A stretch of DNA of 64,000 nucleotides from Nocardioides luteus (GCF_000960475.2 NZ_JZDQ02000001.1:1-64000); one strand, 5' to 3'. Counted from the stretch's first letter, positions 26,948-36,774 are shown. Made by a program: numbers and translations. Notes: a model not told the origin generated them from the sequence alone.

Positions 26948-28759
26948 ATGCGAATGAAGAGAACGGCGATCGCGGCCAGCGCGATCGCTGCCCTGATGCT
27001 CACCGCCGCGTGCGGCGGCGGCAGCGGCAGCGGAGCCGGCGACGACAAGAACGAGTTCCAGGAGGGTGGCGCCGCGGGCGCCGGCAAGGACCCCTCGGCC
27101 ACCGGGCCGAAGGCGGTCCCGGACGACGCGGCCGATGGCGGCATCGTCTCCGTCACGACGGCGGTCGCGCCCTCCACGCTCGACCCGACGCGCACCTACT
27201 ACGTCGACTCGGGCGAGATCATGTCCGGTCTGGTCACGCGTTCGCTGACCCAGTACGTCTACGACGAGAAGGCCAAGGACTCGGTCCTGGTCCCTGACCT
27301 CGCCACCGACCTCGGACAGGTCTCCGACGACGGTCTGACCTGGACCTTCACGCTGAAGGACGGCATCAAGTACGAGGACGGCACGCCGGTCACCGCAGAG
27401 GACGTGGCGTACGGCATCAAGCGCTCCTTCGCGATCGAGACGCTGCCCGACGGCCCGACCTACCAGCTGACCTTCTTCCAGGACGGCGACAAGTACAAGG
27501 GCCCGTTCGCGGACACCGAGGCCGAGCTCAAGAAGCTCGACGGCTACGAGCCCGGCTGGTACGGCGGCGACGACTACAAGGGCGTCGAGACCGACGGCAA
27601 CAAGGTGATCATCCACCTCGCCCAGCCGTTCGCCGAGCTCGACTACTACGCCTCGTTCCCGGTCTTCTCGCCGATCCCGAAGGCCAAGGACAAGGACCCG
27701 CTGGCCTACGAGAACCACCCGATGGCCACCGGCCCCTACAAGTTCAAGTCCTACAAGCCGGGCACGTCGCTCGAGCTGGAGAAGAACGACCAGTGGGACG
27801 CCGACACCGACCCGGGCCGGATCCAGAAGGTCGACGGGTTCAGCTTCAAGTTCTCCCAGGACACCGCCAAGCTGGAGAACACCATCGCGGCCGACACCGG
27901 TGACGCACAGACCACGCTGACCTACGACAACGTGACGCCGCAGACCTTCAAGAAGGTCCAGACCGAGAACGAGGACAACCTCATCCTCGGTCCCTCGCCG
28001 TGCACCTACATGATCTACATGGACCAGAACAAGATCAAGGACAAGAAGATCCGCGAGGCGATCGGCTGGGCCTACCCGTACAAGGCGGTCTGGAAGGCTC
28101 GTGGATGGATCGACGGCGTGACCGTCGAGGGTGGCGCCGCCATCCTGCCCCCGGGCACCGCCGGCCGTCAGGACTACGAGTACCCGAAGGGCCAGGACGG
28201 TCAGACGACCGACCCGGAGAAGGCCAAGGCGCTGCTGAAGGAAGCGGGCGCGGAGGGCTTCGAGCTGACCTGGTACTACTCCAAGGACGACGAGCAGCGC
28301 GTGGCCGCCAAGGACCAGGAGGTCAAGGCGTACGAGGCCGCCGGCTTCAAGGTGAAGCCGCTCCCGGCGACGTCGGACACCATCCGTGACCTCACCAGCG
28401 ACCCCAAGGCGCCGATCAACCTGCGCTCCGGTGGATGGTGCTCGGACTGGCCCTCGGGCGGTTCCTGGTTCCCGGCCCAGTGGGACGGCTCGCTGGCCAA
28501 CAAGGCGGGCATGCCCAACCCGGCCAACTTCGACCAGGCCGACGCGGACGCCAAGCAGGCCGAAATCCTGAAGATGGATCCGGCCGACGTCCCCGCTGCC
28601 TGGGGCGAGTTCGACAAGTGGATGCAGGAGACCTACTACCCGGCGGTCGTCTGGGGCTACTCGGGTAGCGCCTTCATCAAGGGCTCCAAGCTCGGCGGGG
28701 TCTTCGACGACCCGGTCAAGGGCATGCCGACCCTGAACACGACCTACGTCACCAAGTGA
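26948..28759 (+). CDS. Oligopeptide ABC transporter substrate-binding lipoprotein (set 2)
   Basis: Family 5 solute-binding protein of 603 residues. The signal peptide ends LMLTAAC (lipobox Cys near residue 21), followed by a Gly/Ser-rich linker and the SBP_bac_5 domain (FTLKDGIKYEDGTPVT). Sequence similarity to the set 1 binding protein is modest, so the two probably take different peptides. The ATG at 26948 has GAAGGTGG upstream; the upstream in-frame extension to 26720 only shadows the permease. Two hairpins follow the stop. Confidence 0.92.
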   Translation: MRMKRTAIAASAIAALMLTAACGGGSGSGAGDDKNEFQEGGAAGAGKDPSATGPKAVPDDAADGGIVSVTTAVAPSTLDPTRTYYVDSGEIMSGLVTRSLTQYVYDEKAKDSVLVPDLATDLGQVSDDGLTWTFTLKDGIKYEDGTPVTAEDVAYGIKRSFAIETLPDGPTYQLTFFQDGDKYKGPFADTEAELKKLDGYEPGWYGGDDYKGVETDGNKVIIHLAQPFAELDYYASFPVFSPIPKAKDKDPLAYENHPMATGPYKFKSYKPGTSLELEKNDQWDADTDPGRIQKVDGFSFKFSQDTAKLENTIAADTGDAQTTLTYDNVTPQTFKKVQTENEDNLILGPSPCTYMIYMDQNKIKDKKIREAIGWAYPYKAVWKARGWIDGVTVEGGAAILPPGTAGRQDYEYPKGQDGQTTDPEKAKALLKEAGAEGFELTWYYSKDDEQRVAAKDQEVKAYEAAGFKVKPLPATSDTIRDLTSDPKAPINLRSGGWCSDWPSGGSWFPAQWDGSLANKAGMPNPANFDQADADAKQAEILKMDPADVPAAWGEFDKWMQETYYPAVVWGYSGSAFIKGSKLGGVFDDPVKGMPTLNTTYVTK

Positions 28760-28764
28760 TGTGA

Positions 28765-28798
28765 GTGGACCGGCGCGGCCCGCGCCGCGCCGGTCCAC
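28765..28798 (+). terminator. First hairpin after the set 2 binding-protein gene
   Basis: Perfect 15-bp stem GTGGACCGGCGCGGC / GCCGCGCCGGTCCAC with a four-base loop, five bases after the stop codon. It is in the equivalent position to the hairpin in set 1. Confidence 0.8.
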
Positions 28799-28808
28799 CT
28801 CGGCAACG

Positions 28809-28838
28809 CGGGTGCCACCTGTTCGTGGGTGGCACCCG
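28809..28838 (+). terminator. Second hairpin after the set 2 binding-protein gene
   Basis: An 11-bp stem CGGGTGCCACC / GGTGGCACCCG with an 8-base loop, directly after the first hairpin. It probably adds mRNA stability or partial termination before the OppB-type gene. Confidence 0.7.
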
Positions 28839-28891
28839 TCCGGGGCGAGACGCCCCTGAGAACGACCTCGAGAAAGTGAGACCTCCCGACC

Positions 28892-29884
28892 ATGCTCGGT
28901 TTCGTCGTACGCCGGCTGATCTCGGCGCTGCTGGTGCTGTTCGCGGTCTCGGTCGCCGTGGTGGCGATCTTCACCTACGGTCCGAGCGACCCGGCCCGGG
29001 CGATGTGCCCGGAGCCGAAGTGCTCCGTGCAGCGCCAGGACGCGATCCGCGAGGCGCTCAACCTGGATCAGCCGATCCATGAGCAGTACATCGACTACAT
29101 GACCGGCATCGTGTCCGGCCGGGAGATCGCAGCCGGCACCGAGGCGTACGAGTGTGACGCCCCCTGCTTCGGGGTGAGCTTCATCTACCGCACGATGGTC
29201 TGGGACGACATCAAGGACCGGATCGGGCCGACGGTGTCGGTGGCGATCGGGGCCGGCGTGACGATCCTCCTGATCGGGGTGCCGATCGGGATGTTCGCGG
29301 CCAGACGCAGGGGAACGATGGCCGACAAGGCCGTCATCGGCTCGACCCTGGTGATCGAGTCGATTCCCTACTATCTGTTCGTCCTGCTCGCGTTCCTCTA
29401 CCTGGCGGTGTCCTTCGGCATCTTTCCGCAGAAGGGCTATCACTCCTTCACGGACTCGCCGGTCCAATGGGCCTGGGCGCTGGTGCTCCCGTGGCTGGCG
29501 CTCGGCATGGTCAACGCCTCGAAGTACGCACGGTTCACCCGCGGGTCGATGATCGAGGCCTTCAACGAGGACTACATCCGCACCGCGAAGTCCAAGGGCC
29601 TCAAGGAGAGCAAGGTCGTCTACAAGCACGCGCTCCGGGCGGCCGTCGTGCCGATCGTGACCATCTTCGGGATCGACTTCGGAGCCCTGCTCGGCGGCAC
29701 CATCTTCACCGAGAAGATCTTCGACATCCCAGGCCTGGGGCTCCGATCGCTGGAAGCGGTCACCCAGAGCGACCTGCCGGTGATCCAGGCGACGACCCTG
29801 ATCTCCGCGGCCGTGGTCATCGCCGCGAACGTCGTGGTCGACCTCTTCTACAGCGTCCTGGACCCGCGCGTACGCGTCACCTGA
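28892..29884 (+). CDS. Oligopeptide ABC transporter permease, OppB/DppB-type (set 2)
   Basis: A 330-residue six-helix permease with the coupling motif EDYIRTAKSKGLKESKVVYKHA. It is paralogous to the permease at 22362 and keeps both extracytoplasmic cysteine pairs (MCPEPKC and ECDAPC). It is the last gene of set 2; no ATPase follows before rarA. Confidence 0.9.
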   Translation: MLGFVVRRLISALLVLFAVSVAVVAIFTYGPSDPARAMCPEPKCSVQRQDAIREALNLDQPIHEQYIDYMTGIVSGREIAAGTEAYECDAPCFGVSFIYRTMVWDDIKDRIGPTVSVAIGAGVTILLIGVPIGMFAARRRGTMADKAVIGSTLVIESIPYYLFVLLAFLYLAVSFGIFPQKGYHSFTDSPVQWAWALVLPWLALGMVNASKYARFTRGSMIEAFNEDYIRTAKSKGLKESKVVYKHALRAAVVPIVTIFGIDFGALLGGTIFTEKIFDIPGLGLRSLEAVTQSDLPVIQATTLISAAVVIAANVVVDLFYSVLDPRVRVT

Positions 29885-29910
29885 CCCCGGTCCCTGTCGG
29901 TGCCGACCAC

Positions 29911-29916
29911 TAGGGT
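29911..29916 (+). promoter_or_regulatory. -10 of a leaderless promoter for rarA
   Basis: TAGGGT, six bases, then GTG at 29923. This selects that GTG over the overlapping one at 29921. Confidence 0.55.
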
Positions 29917-29922
29917 TGGCGT

Positions 29923-31269
29923 GTGGACGGGTTGTTTGAGATGGGTGCTGCCGGCGCCTCGCGCGGCGGGTCGCTGAGCCACAGCGACCATGCGGCCGCG
30001 CCGCTGGCGGTGCGGATGCGGCCGCGTACGCTCGAGGAGCTGGTCGGGCAGAGCTCGCTGCGTGCGGCAGGGTCACCGCTGCACCAGGTCGTCGAGGGCG
30101 GGCAGTCGCTCTCGTTGCTGCTGTGGGGGCCGCCGGGCACCGGGAAGACGACGATCGCCTCCATCGTGAGCCGCTCCACCGACCGGCGCTTCGTCGAGGT
30201 CTCCGCGGTCTCGGCCGGGGTCAAGGAGGTCCGGGCGGCGATCGACGCGGCCCGCGCCGAGCTGGTCGCGACCGGCAAGGAGACGGTGCTCTTCGTGGAC
30301 GAGGTGCACCGGTTCAGCAAGGCGCAGCAGGACGCGCTGCTGCCGGGCGTGGAGAACCGCTGGGTGACGTTGGTCGCTGCCACCACGGAGAACCCCTTCT
30401 TCTCGGTGATCTCGCCGCTGCTGTCGCGCTCGCTGCTGCTCCGCCTGGAGTCCCTGACCGACGACGACATCCGTGGCGTACTTCGGCGGGCGCTGGAGGA
30501 CGAGCGCGGGCTGGGTGGGTCGGTGACGATCACCGAGGAGGCGCTCGACCATCTCGTACGCCTCGCCGGCGGTGACGCGCGCAGGTCGCTGACCTATCTG
30601 GAGGCGGCCGCGGGTGCCGCGTCCGAGGGGGAGATCACCCTGGAGGCCGCCGAGCGTGCGGTCGACCAGGCGGCGGTGCGTTACGACCGTCAGGGCGACC
30701 AGCACTACGACGTGGTCAGTGCGTTCATCAAGTCGGTGCGCGGGTCTGATGCGGATGCGGCGCTGCACTATCTGGCACGGATGATCGAGGCGGGGGAGGA
30801 CCCCCGGTTCATCGCGCGCCGGCTGATGATCCTCGCCTCCGAGGACATCGGCCTGGCCGACTCGACGGCGCTGCAGACCGCGGTCGCCGCGGCGCAGACC
30901 GTGCAGCTGATCGGGATGCCGGAGGCCCAGCTGACCCTGGCCCACGCCACGATCGCGCTCGCGGTCGCGCCGAAGTCCAACGCGGTCACCAACGCCATCT
31001 TCGCCGCCCGCGCCGACGTGGCCGCCGGGAAGATCGGCAACGTCCCGCCGCACCTGCGCGACGCCCACTACGAGGGCGCCAAGAAGATCGGCCACGGCGA
31101 GGCCTACAAGTACGCCCACGACGAGCCGTTCGGCATCGCGACCCAGCAGTACGCACCGGAGGCGGTGGCCGACGCGGAGTACTACCGGCCGACCACCCAT
31201 GGCGCCGAGGCGGGAGTGAAGGAACGTTGGGAGCGTGTCCGGAAAATCGTGCGCGGACAGGATGGATAG
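29923..31269 (+). CDS. rarA: Replication-associated recombination ATPase RarA (MgsA)
   Basis: AAA+ clamp-loader-like ATPase of 448 residues involved in maintaining stalled replication forks. It has [11 protein letters not shown] at the N-terminus, Walker [14 protein letters not shown], Walker [19 protein letters not shown], sensor 1 AATTENP and the C-terminal tetramerisation region with the ATQQYAP ending typical of the family. rarA near alaS is a conserved actinobacterial arrangement. Confidence 0.95.
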   Translation: MDGLFEMGAAGASRGGSLSHSDHAAAPLAVRMRPRTLEELVGQSSLRAAGSPLHQVVEGGQSLSLLLWGPPGTGKTTIASIVSRSTDRRFVEVSAVSAGVKEVRAAIDAARAELVATGKETVLFVDEVHRFSKAQQDALLPGVENRWVTLVAATTENPFFSVISPLLSRSLLLRLESLTDDDIRGVLRRALEDERGLGGSVTITEEALDHLVRLAGGDARRSLTYLEAAAGAASEGEITLEAAERAVDQAAVRYDRQGDQHYDVVSAFIKSVRGSDADAALHYLARMIEAGEDPRFIARRLMILASEDIGLADSTALQTAVAAAQTVQLIGMPEAQLTLAHATIALAVAPKSNAVTNAIFAARADVAAGKIGNVPPHLRDAHYEGAKKIGHGEAYKYAHDEPFGIATQQYAPEAVADAEYYRPTTHGAEAGVKERWERVRKIVRGQDG

Positions 31270-31281
31270 GGTAGGCGCACC

Positions 31282-31827
31282 ATGACGAACTCGAGCACGC
31301 CCGGGTGGGCGCTGGTGGCGACACTGACCGCGGTGGGGGTTCTCGTCCTCATCCTGCTGGTGGTGGTGCTGCTCGCGCTCGGGGCACGGCGCGGTGCGCG
31401 GCGGCGGCTCGAGGAGGCCGAGGCCAGTGAGGCCGAGCTGCGTGAGCGGCTCGAGGCGCTCGAGAAGCGTCTGACCCAGCCCGAGGTCAGGCGGCGGCGC
31501 CGGGACGAGAAGGAATACGTCATCACCTCCCTGGGGGAGGACGGCGAGCCTGTCGAGGTGGAGCAGGTGGTGCAGCGTACGTTGACCGCACCGGCCTTCG
31601 CGGACGCGGTGTTCCGGGAGACCGTCGTGCAGGGCGCGGCGCTGGTCCACGGGGTCCGCCGGGCGCTCTCGCCCGAGGTGCGGTTCAAGATCCGCTACGA
31701 GATGCACCGTGAGGTCAAGCGGGCACGCAAGGACCGGAAGAGCGAGATGCGCGAGGCGCTGCGCGAATACCGCGAGCGCCAGCGCGCGGCAGTTGACGAG
31801 GACGTACGTATGGAGGACTCCCGATGA
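31282..31827 (+). CDS. Membrane-anchored coiled-coil protein of unknown function
   Basis: A 181-residue protein. An N-terminal helix (about 10-35) is followed by a charged coiled coil (37-65, rich in Arg, Glu and Leu), then a basic segment. A middle part shows VVQRTLTAPAFADAVFRETVVQGAALVHGVRRAL, and a long Arg/Glu-rich helix closes the protein. I do not recognise the family. It overlaps the next gene by four bases and shares its transcript with alaS, as similar membrane proteins do in other actinomycetes. A -10-like TAGGGT lies at 31267-31272. Confidence 0.75.
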   Translation: MTNSSTPGWALVATLTAVGVLVLILLVVVLLALGARRGARRRLEEAEASEAELRERLEALEKRLTQPEVRRRRRDEKEYVITSLGEDGEPVEVEQVVQRTLTAPAFADAVFRETVVQGAALVHGVRRALSPEVRFKIRYEMHREVKRARKDRKSEMREALREYRERQRAAVDEDVRMEDSR

Positions 31828-32138
31828 GGGGCGCGATCTGGTTCGTGGTCGGTGCGGGCGCGGGCGTGTACGCGATGGTCAAGGGGCGGCGGGCCGCGGA
31901 GGCCTTCACCGCCGACGGCCTGCGCGACCGCGCTCAGGCGCTCGGGGTCGGCGCGCGGATCTTCCGCGAGGAGCTGGCCACCGGCAAGGCGGAGAAGGAG
32001 CTCGAGCTGCGGGAGTGGATCGAGGCCAGGACCGCCGGACCTAAACAGATTGGCGCCGCAGGCGGCCAGCAGCACAGACTTGGATTGAACGGGCCAACCG
32101 AGGACCCGAGGCAGAACACGGAAGGTAGTACCCCCTGA
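31824..32138 (+). CDS. DUF6167-like small membrane protein
   Basis: A 104-residue protein with a short N-terminal hydrophobic, glycine-rich helix (IWFVVGAGAGVYAMV) followed by a charged helical region (ADGLRDRAQALGVGARIFREELATGKAEKELELREWI) and a polar tail. It resembles the DUF6167 family, which sits just upstream of alaS in many actinomycetes; function unknown. It overlaps both neighbours (ATGA at each end). Confidence 0.75.
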   Translation: MRGAIWFVVGAGAGVYAMVKGRRAAEAFTADGLRDRAQALGVGARIFREELATGKAEKELELREWIEARTAGPKQIGAAGGQQHRLGLNGPTEDPRQNTEGSTP

Positions 32139-34819
32139 TGGAGTGGTTGAGCACGGCGGAGATCCGCCGCCGTTTCACGGCGCATTTCGCCGAGAACACC
32201 GAGATCGGCGAGCACACGGTGGTGCCGTCGGCATCGCTCCTGCTCGACGACCCCAACCTGCTCTTCGTCAACGCAGGCATGGTGCCCTTCAAGCCCTACT
32301 TCCTCGGTCAGGCCACGCCTCCCTACCAGCGGGCGACGTCGGTGCAGAAGTGCATCCGCACGCCCGACATCGAGGAGGTCGGCAAGACCACCCGGCACGG
32401 CACCTTCTTCGAGATGTGCGGCAACTTCTCCTTCGGTGACTACTTCAAGGAGGGCGCCATCACGCTCGCCTGGGAGCTGGTCACCAAGTCGGTCGCCGAC
32501 GGTGGCTTCGGCTTCGACGAGTCGGTCCTCTACCCGTCCGTGCTCAACGGCGACGAGGAGGCGGTCGCGCTCTGGAAGAAGATCTCCGGCCTGCCCGACG
32601 ACCGCATCGTCCGGCTGCCCCCGAGCGAGAACTACTGGTCGATGGGCGTGCCCGGCCCGGGTGGCCCGTGCTCGGAGATCCTGATCGACCGCGGTCCCGA
32701 GTTCGGCGCCGACCGTGACTGGGACGCAGGCGACCGCTACCTGGAGTTCTGGAACCTCGTCTTCATGCAGGACAACGTCGTCGCGGCGCGGTCCAAGTAC
32801 GACGTCGACATCGACGGCCCGCTCGCCCAGACCGGCATCGACACCGGCCTCGGTCTCGAGCGCGTCGCCTACCTCATGCAGGGCAAGTCCAACATGTATG
32901 AGACCGACGTGGTCTTCCCGGTGATCGAGAAGGCGATGGAGCTGACCGGCAAGAAGTACGGCGCCTCCTACGAGGACGACGTCCGCTTCCGGGTCGTCGC
33001 CGACCACGTGCGCTCCTCGCTGATGCTGATCAGCGACGGCGTCACCCCCGGCAACGAGGGCCGTGGCTACGTCCTGCGCCGGCTGATGCGCCGCGCGATC
33101 CGCAACATGCGCCTGCTCGGCTACGAGGACCCGGCGATGCCCGAGCTGCTGCCGGTCTCCCGCGACAAGATGGGGGAGACCTACACCGAGCTGCTCTCCG
33201 GCTGGGACCGGATCAAGCGCGTTGCCGACTCCGAGGAGGAGGCCTTCCGCAAGACCCTCGCGGCCGGCACCCAGATCTTCGACCTGGCCGCGACCGAGGT
33301 GAAGTCGAGCGGATCCACCACGTTCACCGGTGCCAAGGCGTTCCAGCTCCACGACACGTACGGGTTCCCGATCGACCTGACCCTCGAGATGGCCGCCGAG
33401 GCGGGTCTCGAGGTCGACGAGGCGGGCTTCCGCGGCCTGATGACCGAGCAGCGCGAGCGGGCCAAGGCCGACGCGCGCGCCAAGAAGGGTCAGCACGCCG
33501 ACCTGTCGGTCTACCGCGGCATCCTGGATGCCAACGGGCCGACGGACTGGCAGGCCTACACGACCCTGGAGACCGAGTCGAAGCCGCTGGCGCTCCTCAA
33601 GGAGGGCAAGGCGGTCGACGTGCTCGGCCCCGAGGAGATCGGTGAGATCGTCCTCGACCGCACCCCGTTCTACGCCGAGTCCGGTGGTCAGTCCGCCGAC
33701 GCGGGCATCATCGAGTTCGACGGCGGCCGGCTCGAGGTCGTCGACGTGCAGCGGCCGGTCAAGGGCCTCGTGGTCCACCAGGTCCGGGTCGTCGACGGCG
33801 AGTTCCACGGCAACGGGCTCGTGCACGCCCAGGTCGACAAGGAGTGGCGCATCGGCGCCCGCCAGGCGCACTCCGGCACCCACGTGGTGCATGCGGCGCT
33901 GCGTGAGGTGCTCGGCCCGACCGCGCTGCAGTCGGGTTCGTTCAACCGTCCCGGCTACCTGCGTCTCGACTACGGCTGGACCAAGGGCCTGACCCCGGAG
34001 CAGATGCATGAGATCGAGGAGGTCTCCAACAACGCGCTGCGTGCCGACCTGCCGGTGTCCTGGGACTACATGACCCTCTCCGAGGCCAAGGAGTGGGGTG
34101 CGATCGCGCTCTTCGGCGAGACCTACGACGACTCCAAGGTGCGCGTCGTCGAGATCGGCGGCCCCTGGTCGCGTGAGCTGTGCGGTGGCACGCACGTGGA
34201 CCACTCCGCCCAGATCGGCACGATCGTGGTCACCTCGGAGGCCTCGGTCGGCTCCGGCAACCGGCGCATCGAGGCCTACACGGGCGTCGAGGGCTTCAAC
34301 TACCTCGCGCGCGAGCGCGACGTGGTCTCCGAGCTCAACCTGCTGCTCAAGTCGAAGTCCGACGACGTCGTCGGCCGGGTCTCCGACCTGATGGAGCGGC
34401 TCAAGGCCGCCGAGAAGGAGATCGCCCGGGCGCGTACGGCACAGCTGCTCGCCTCCGGCGGCTCGATCGCGGCCTCCGCGGTCGATGTCAACGGCGTCCA
34501 GGTCGTCGCCCAGCGGGTGCCGGGCGTGGGCGGCGGCGACGCGCGCACGCTCGCCCAGGACGTACGTTCCCGGCTCGGTGACGCGCCGGCTGCCGTCGTG
34601 CTCTTCGGAGACGCCGACGACAAGGTCGCGGTCGTGGCCGCGGTCAACCCGGCCGGCATCGCCCAGGGCGTCAAGGCCGGCGACCTGATCAAGGAGCTCG
34701 CTCCGGTCGTCGGCGGCCGCGGCGGTGGCAAGCCCGACTTCGCCCAGGGCGGTGGCACCGAGGTCGGCAGGATCGACGAGGCCGTCGCCAAGGTCAAGTC
34801 GCTGGTGGCCGGAGCCTGA
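32138..34819 (+). CDS. alaS: Alanyl-tRNA synthetase
   Basis: A full-length 893-residue class II synthetase. The N-terminal catalytic domain begins MEWLSTAEIRRRF and includes GNFSFGDYFKEGAI. The editing domain has HSGTHVVHAAL and CGGTHVDHSAQIG, whose His/Cys residues bind zinc and hydrolyse Ser- and Gly-tRNA-Ala. A C-Ala/DHHA1 domain ends the protein. The ATG overlaps the upstream stop and the 3' end overlaps ruvX by one base. Confidence 0.97.
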   Translation: MEWLSTAEIRRRFTAHFAENTEIGEHTVVPSASLLLDDPNLLFVNAGMVPFKPYFLGQATPPYQRATSVQKCIRTPDIEEVGKTTRHGTFFEMCGNFSFGDYFKEGAITLAWELVTKSVADGGFGFDESVLYPSVLNGDEEAVALWKKISGLPDDRIVRLPPSENYWSMGVPGPGGPCSEILIDRGPEFGADRDWDAGDRYLEFWNLVFMQDNVVAARSKYDVDIDGPLAQTGIDTGLGLERVAYLMQGKSNMYETDVVFPVIEKAMELTGKKYGASYEDDVRFRVVADHVRSSLMLISDGVTPGNEGRGYVLRRLMRRAIRNMRLLGYEDPAMPELLPVSRDKMGETYTELLSGWDRIKRVADSEEEAFRKTLAAGTQIFDLAATEVKSSGSTTFTGAKAFQLHDTYGFPIDLTLEMAAEAGLEVDEAGFRGLMTEQRERAKADARAKKGQHADLSVYRGILDANGPTDWQAYTTLETESKPLALLKEGKAVDVLGPEEIGEIVLDRTPFYAESGGQSADAGIIEFDGGRLEVVDVQRPVKGLVVHQVRVVDGEFHGNGLVHAQVDKEWRIGARQAHSGTHVVHAALREVLGPTALQSGSFNRPGYLRLDYGWTKGLTPEQMHEIEEVSNNALRADLPVSWDYMTLSEAKEWGAIALFGETYDDSKVRVVEIGGPWSRELCGGTHVDHSAQIGTIVVTSEASVGSGNRRIEAYTGVEGFNYLARERDVVSELNLLLKSKSDDVVGRVSDLMERLKAAEKEIARARTAQLLASGGSIAASAVDVNGVQVVAQRVPGVGGGDARTLAQDVRSRLGDAPAAVVLFGDADDKVAVVAAVNPAGIAQGVKAGDLIKELAPVVGGRGGGKPDFAQGGGTEVGRIDEAVAKVKSLVAGA

Positions 34820-35289
34820 TGCGTCACGGCGTACGCCTCGGTCTCGATCCTGGCGACGCCCGGATCGGCGTCGCCAGGAGTGACCCCACGGGGTTCCTGG
34901 CGACGCCGCTCGAGACGGTGAAGAAGGGCCGCGGGGACCTCGCGCGGCTGCAGGCGATCGTCGCCGAGATCGCCGAGGAGTCGACGATGCTCGAGGTGGT
35001 CGTCGGGCTGCCCCGGTCCCTCAAGGGAGGCGAGAACCCGGCGACTGCTAAGGTCCGGGACTTCGCCGCGTCCTTGGCGCGGCGAGTGGCCCCGGTCCCG
35101 GTTCGTCTCGTCGACGAACGGCTCACCACTGTTTCCGCGGAGGCTATGCTCCGAGACCGAGGTCGCAAGGGTCAGGACCGTCGAGCAGTCGTCGACATGG
35201 CCGCAGCGGTCGTGATCCTGCAACACGCATTGGACAGTGAGCGCGCTTCGGGGGCCGCGCCTGGAGAGATCGTTGAGGTCGGTCATTGA
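34819..35289 (+). CDS. ruvX: YqgF/RuvX family Holliday-junction-resolvase-like protein
   Basis: A 156-residue RNase H-fold protein with the acidic motif GLDPGDARIGVA, VVVGLPRSLKGGENPATAKV and a C-terminal acidic residue in RRAVVDMAAA. Members are linked to processing of the 16S rRNA 5' end and to junction resolution; essentiality and exact role vary. It lies between alaS and mltG, with a one-base overlap upstream (TGATG) and a TTGA overlap downstream. Confidence 0.9.
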   Translation: MRHGVRLGLDPGDARIGVARSDPTGFLATPLETVKKGRGDLARLQAIVAEIAEESTMLEVVVGLPRSLKGGENPATAKVRDFAASLARRVAPVPVRLVDERLTTVSAEAMLRDRGRKGQDRRAVVDMAAAVVILQHALDSERASGAAPGEIVEVGH

Positions 35290-36761
35290 GTGAGCGCTAC
35301 TACCCCCCGGACCCGCGCGACCCGCGTCGCCCTGGTCAGGGGTCATATGGTCGCGATCCGCGCGGTGGCTACCCGCCCCGGCAGCAGCCCCCACAGGACC
35401 CGCGACAGGCTCCCCGAGACCCACGCACGATGCCGCCGCGGCCCGGCCAGATGCCTCCTCAGCAGCAGGGCCAGCCGGGTCGCCGCCCGGGGCCGCGCCC
35501 CATCCCCGGCGCCGGCACGCCCCCGCCGGGCTACGGCCGTCAGGAGCCGCCGCAACGGCCCGGTGGCTACGGCGGGCCGACCTACCAGCAGCACCCCAGC
35601 TTCTTCGACGACGGCCCCAGGGAGCACGACCCGTACTTCGACGACGAGCCGCCGCCCCGGCGCAAGCGGCGCTTCGGCGGCTGTCTGGCCGTGCTGGTGG
35701 CCATGGCCGTCGTGCTCGGTGGGTTCTACGTCGTGGGTGACCGCGCCATCGACTACGTCAAGGACCTGGTCGCGCCGCCGGCCGACTATCCCGGTCCCGG
35801 GACCGACCCGGTCTCGTTCGAGGTGCACGAGGGCGACTCCGTCTCGGCCGTCGGTCGCAACCTGAAGGAGATCGGCGTGGTGGAGTCGGTCGATGCCTTC
35901 ATCGACGCGGCCAACACCGAGGGCCTGACCGTCCAGGTCGGCTTCTATCCGCTGAAGAAGCAGATGAAGGCCGCCGACGTCGTCGAGATCCTGGCCAACC
36001 CGGACAACATCGACACGATCAACGTCACGATCACCGAAGGGTCGCGCGCCAAGGCGATCTACAAGGTGCTCGCCGAGAAGACCAAGAAGAAGCCGGCCGA
36101 CTTCAAGAAGGCCGCCGAGGACACCGAGGCGATCGGGCTGCCCGACTACGCCAAGGGCAACGTCGAGGGCTACCTCTTCCCGGCGACGTACGCCTTCCCG
36201 CCCGACGCCACGCCGACCGAGATGCTGGCGATGATGGTCGACCGATGGGAGCAGGCGCTCGGCGACAACGACATCGAGGCGCGTGCCAAGCAACTGAAGT
36301 GCGGCGGAGGAAAGGCCTGCACACCCGAGCAGATCATGACCGTGGCCTCGCTGGTCGAGGCCGAGGGCCGCGGTGACGACATGGCCAAGATCGCCCGGGT
36401 CATCTACAACCGGGTGGAGAATCCCGGCACGGCCGGCCAGGCGGGCTTCCTGCAGATCGACGCCACGGTCAACTATGCGCTCGGGAAGTCCGGCAGCACC
36501 GAGCTCGGTGGTGTGAACGTGCAGTCGGTCGACTCGCCCTACAACACCTACACCAACAAGGGGCTGCCGCCGGGGCCGATCGGTGCGCCGGGTGACAAGG
36601 CGATCCAGGCCGCGCTCAACCCGGCCGAAGGTGCCTGGTACTACTACGTGACCGTCAACCTGAAGACCGGTGAGACGAAGTTCGCCAAGAACTACGACCA
36701 GTTCCTGAAGTTCAAGGCCGAATACAAGAACTACTGCGAGACCGAGTCGAAGAGCTGTTGA
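35286..36761 (+). CDS. mltG: Endolytic murein transglycosylase MltG
   Basis: A 491-residue membrane enzyme that cleaves nascent glycan strands and is thought to set chain length. The first 125 or so residues are a cytoplasmic, disordered tail very rich in Pro, Gln, Arg and Gly. A transmembrane helix (about 131-150) follows, then a LysM-like segment (VSFEVHEGDSVSAVGRNL) and the YceG catalytic domain with the catalytic Glu in ASLVEAEGR. It probably starts with TTG at 35286, overlapping the ruvX stop. AGGAG near the stop serves the next gene, aroE. Confidence 0.93.
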   Translation: MSERYYPPDPRDPRRPGQGSYGRDPRGGYPPRQQPPQDPRQAPRDPRTMPPRPGQMPPQQQGQPGRRPGPRPIPGAGTPPPGYGRQEPPQRPGGYGGPTYQQHPSFFDDGPREHDPYFDDEPPPRRKRRFGGCLAVLVAMAVVLGGFYVVGDRAIDYVKDLVAPPADYPGPGTDPVSFEVHEGDSVSAVGRNLKEIGVVESVDAFIDAANTEGLTVQVGFYPLKKQMKAADVVEILANPDNIDTINVTITEGSRAKAIYKVLAEKTKKKPADFKKAAEDTEAIGLPDYAKGNVEGYLFPATYAFPPDATPTEMLAMMVDRWEQALGDNDIEARAKQLKCGGGKACTPEQIMTVASLVEAEGRGDDMAKIARVIYNRVENPGTAGQAGFLQIDATVNYALGKSGSTELGGVNVQSVDSPYNTYTNKGLPPGPIGAPGDKAIQAALNPAEGAWYYYVTVNLKTGETKFAKNYDQFLKFKAEYKNYCETESKSC

Positions 36762-36774
36762 GGAGAAGTCCTGA

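Noticed and set aside
26843..30076. A 1077-codon reverse-strand open frame opposite the second transporter set
   Set aside because: It shadows three confirmed genes and has no recognisable domain or ribosome-binding site.
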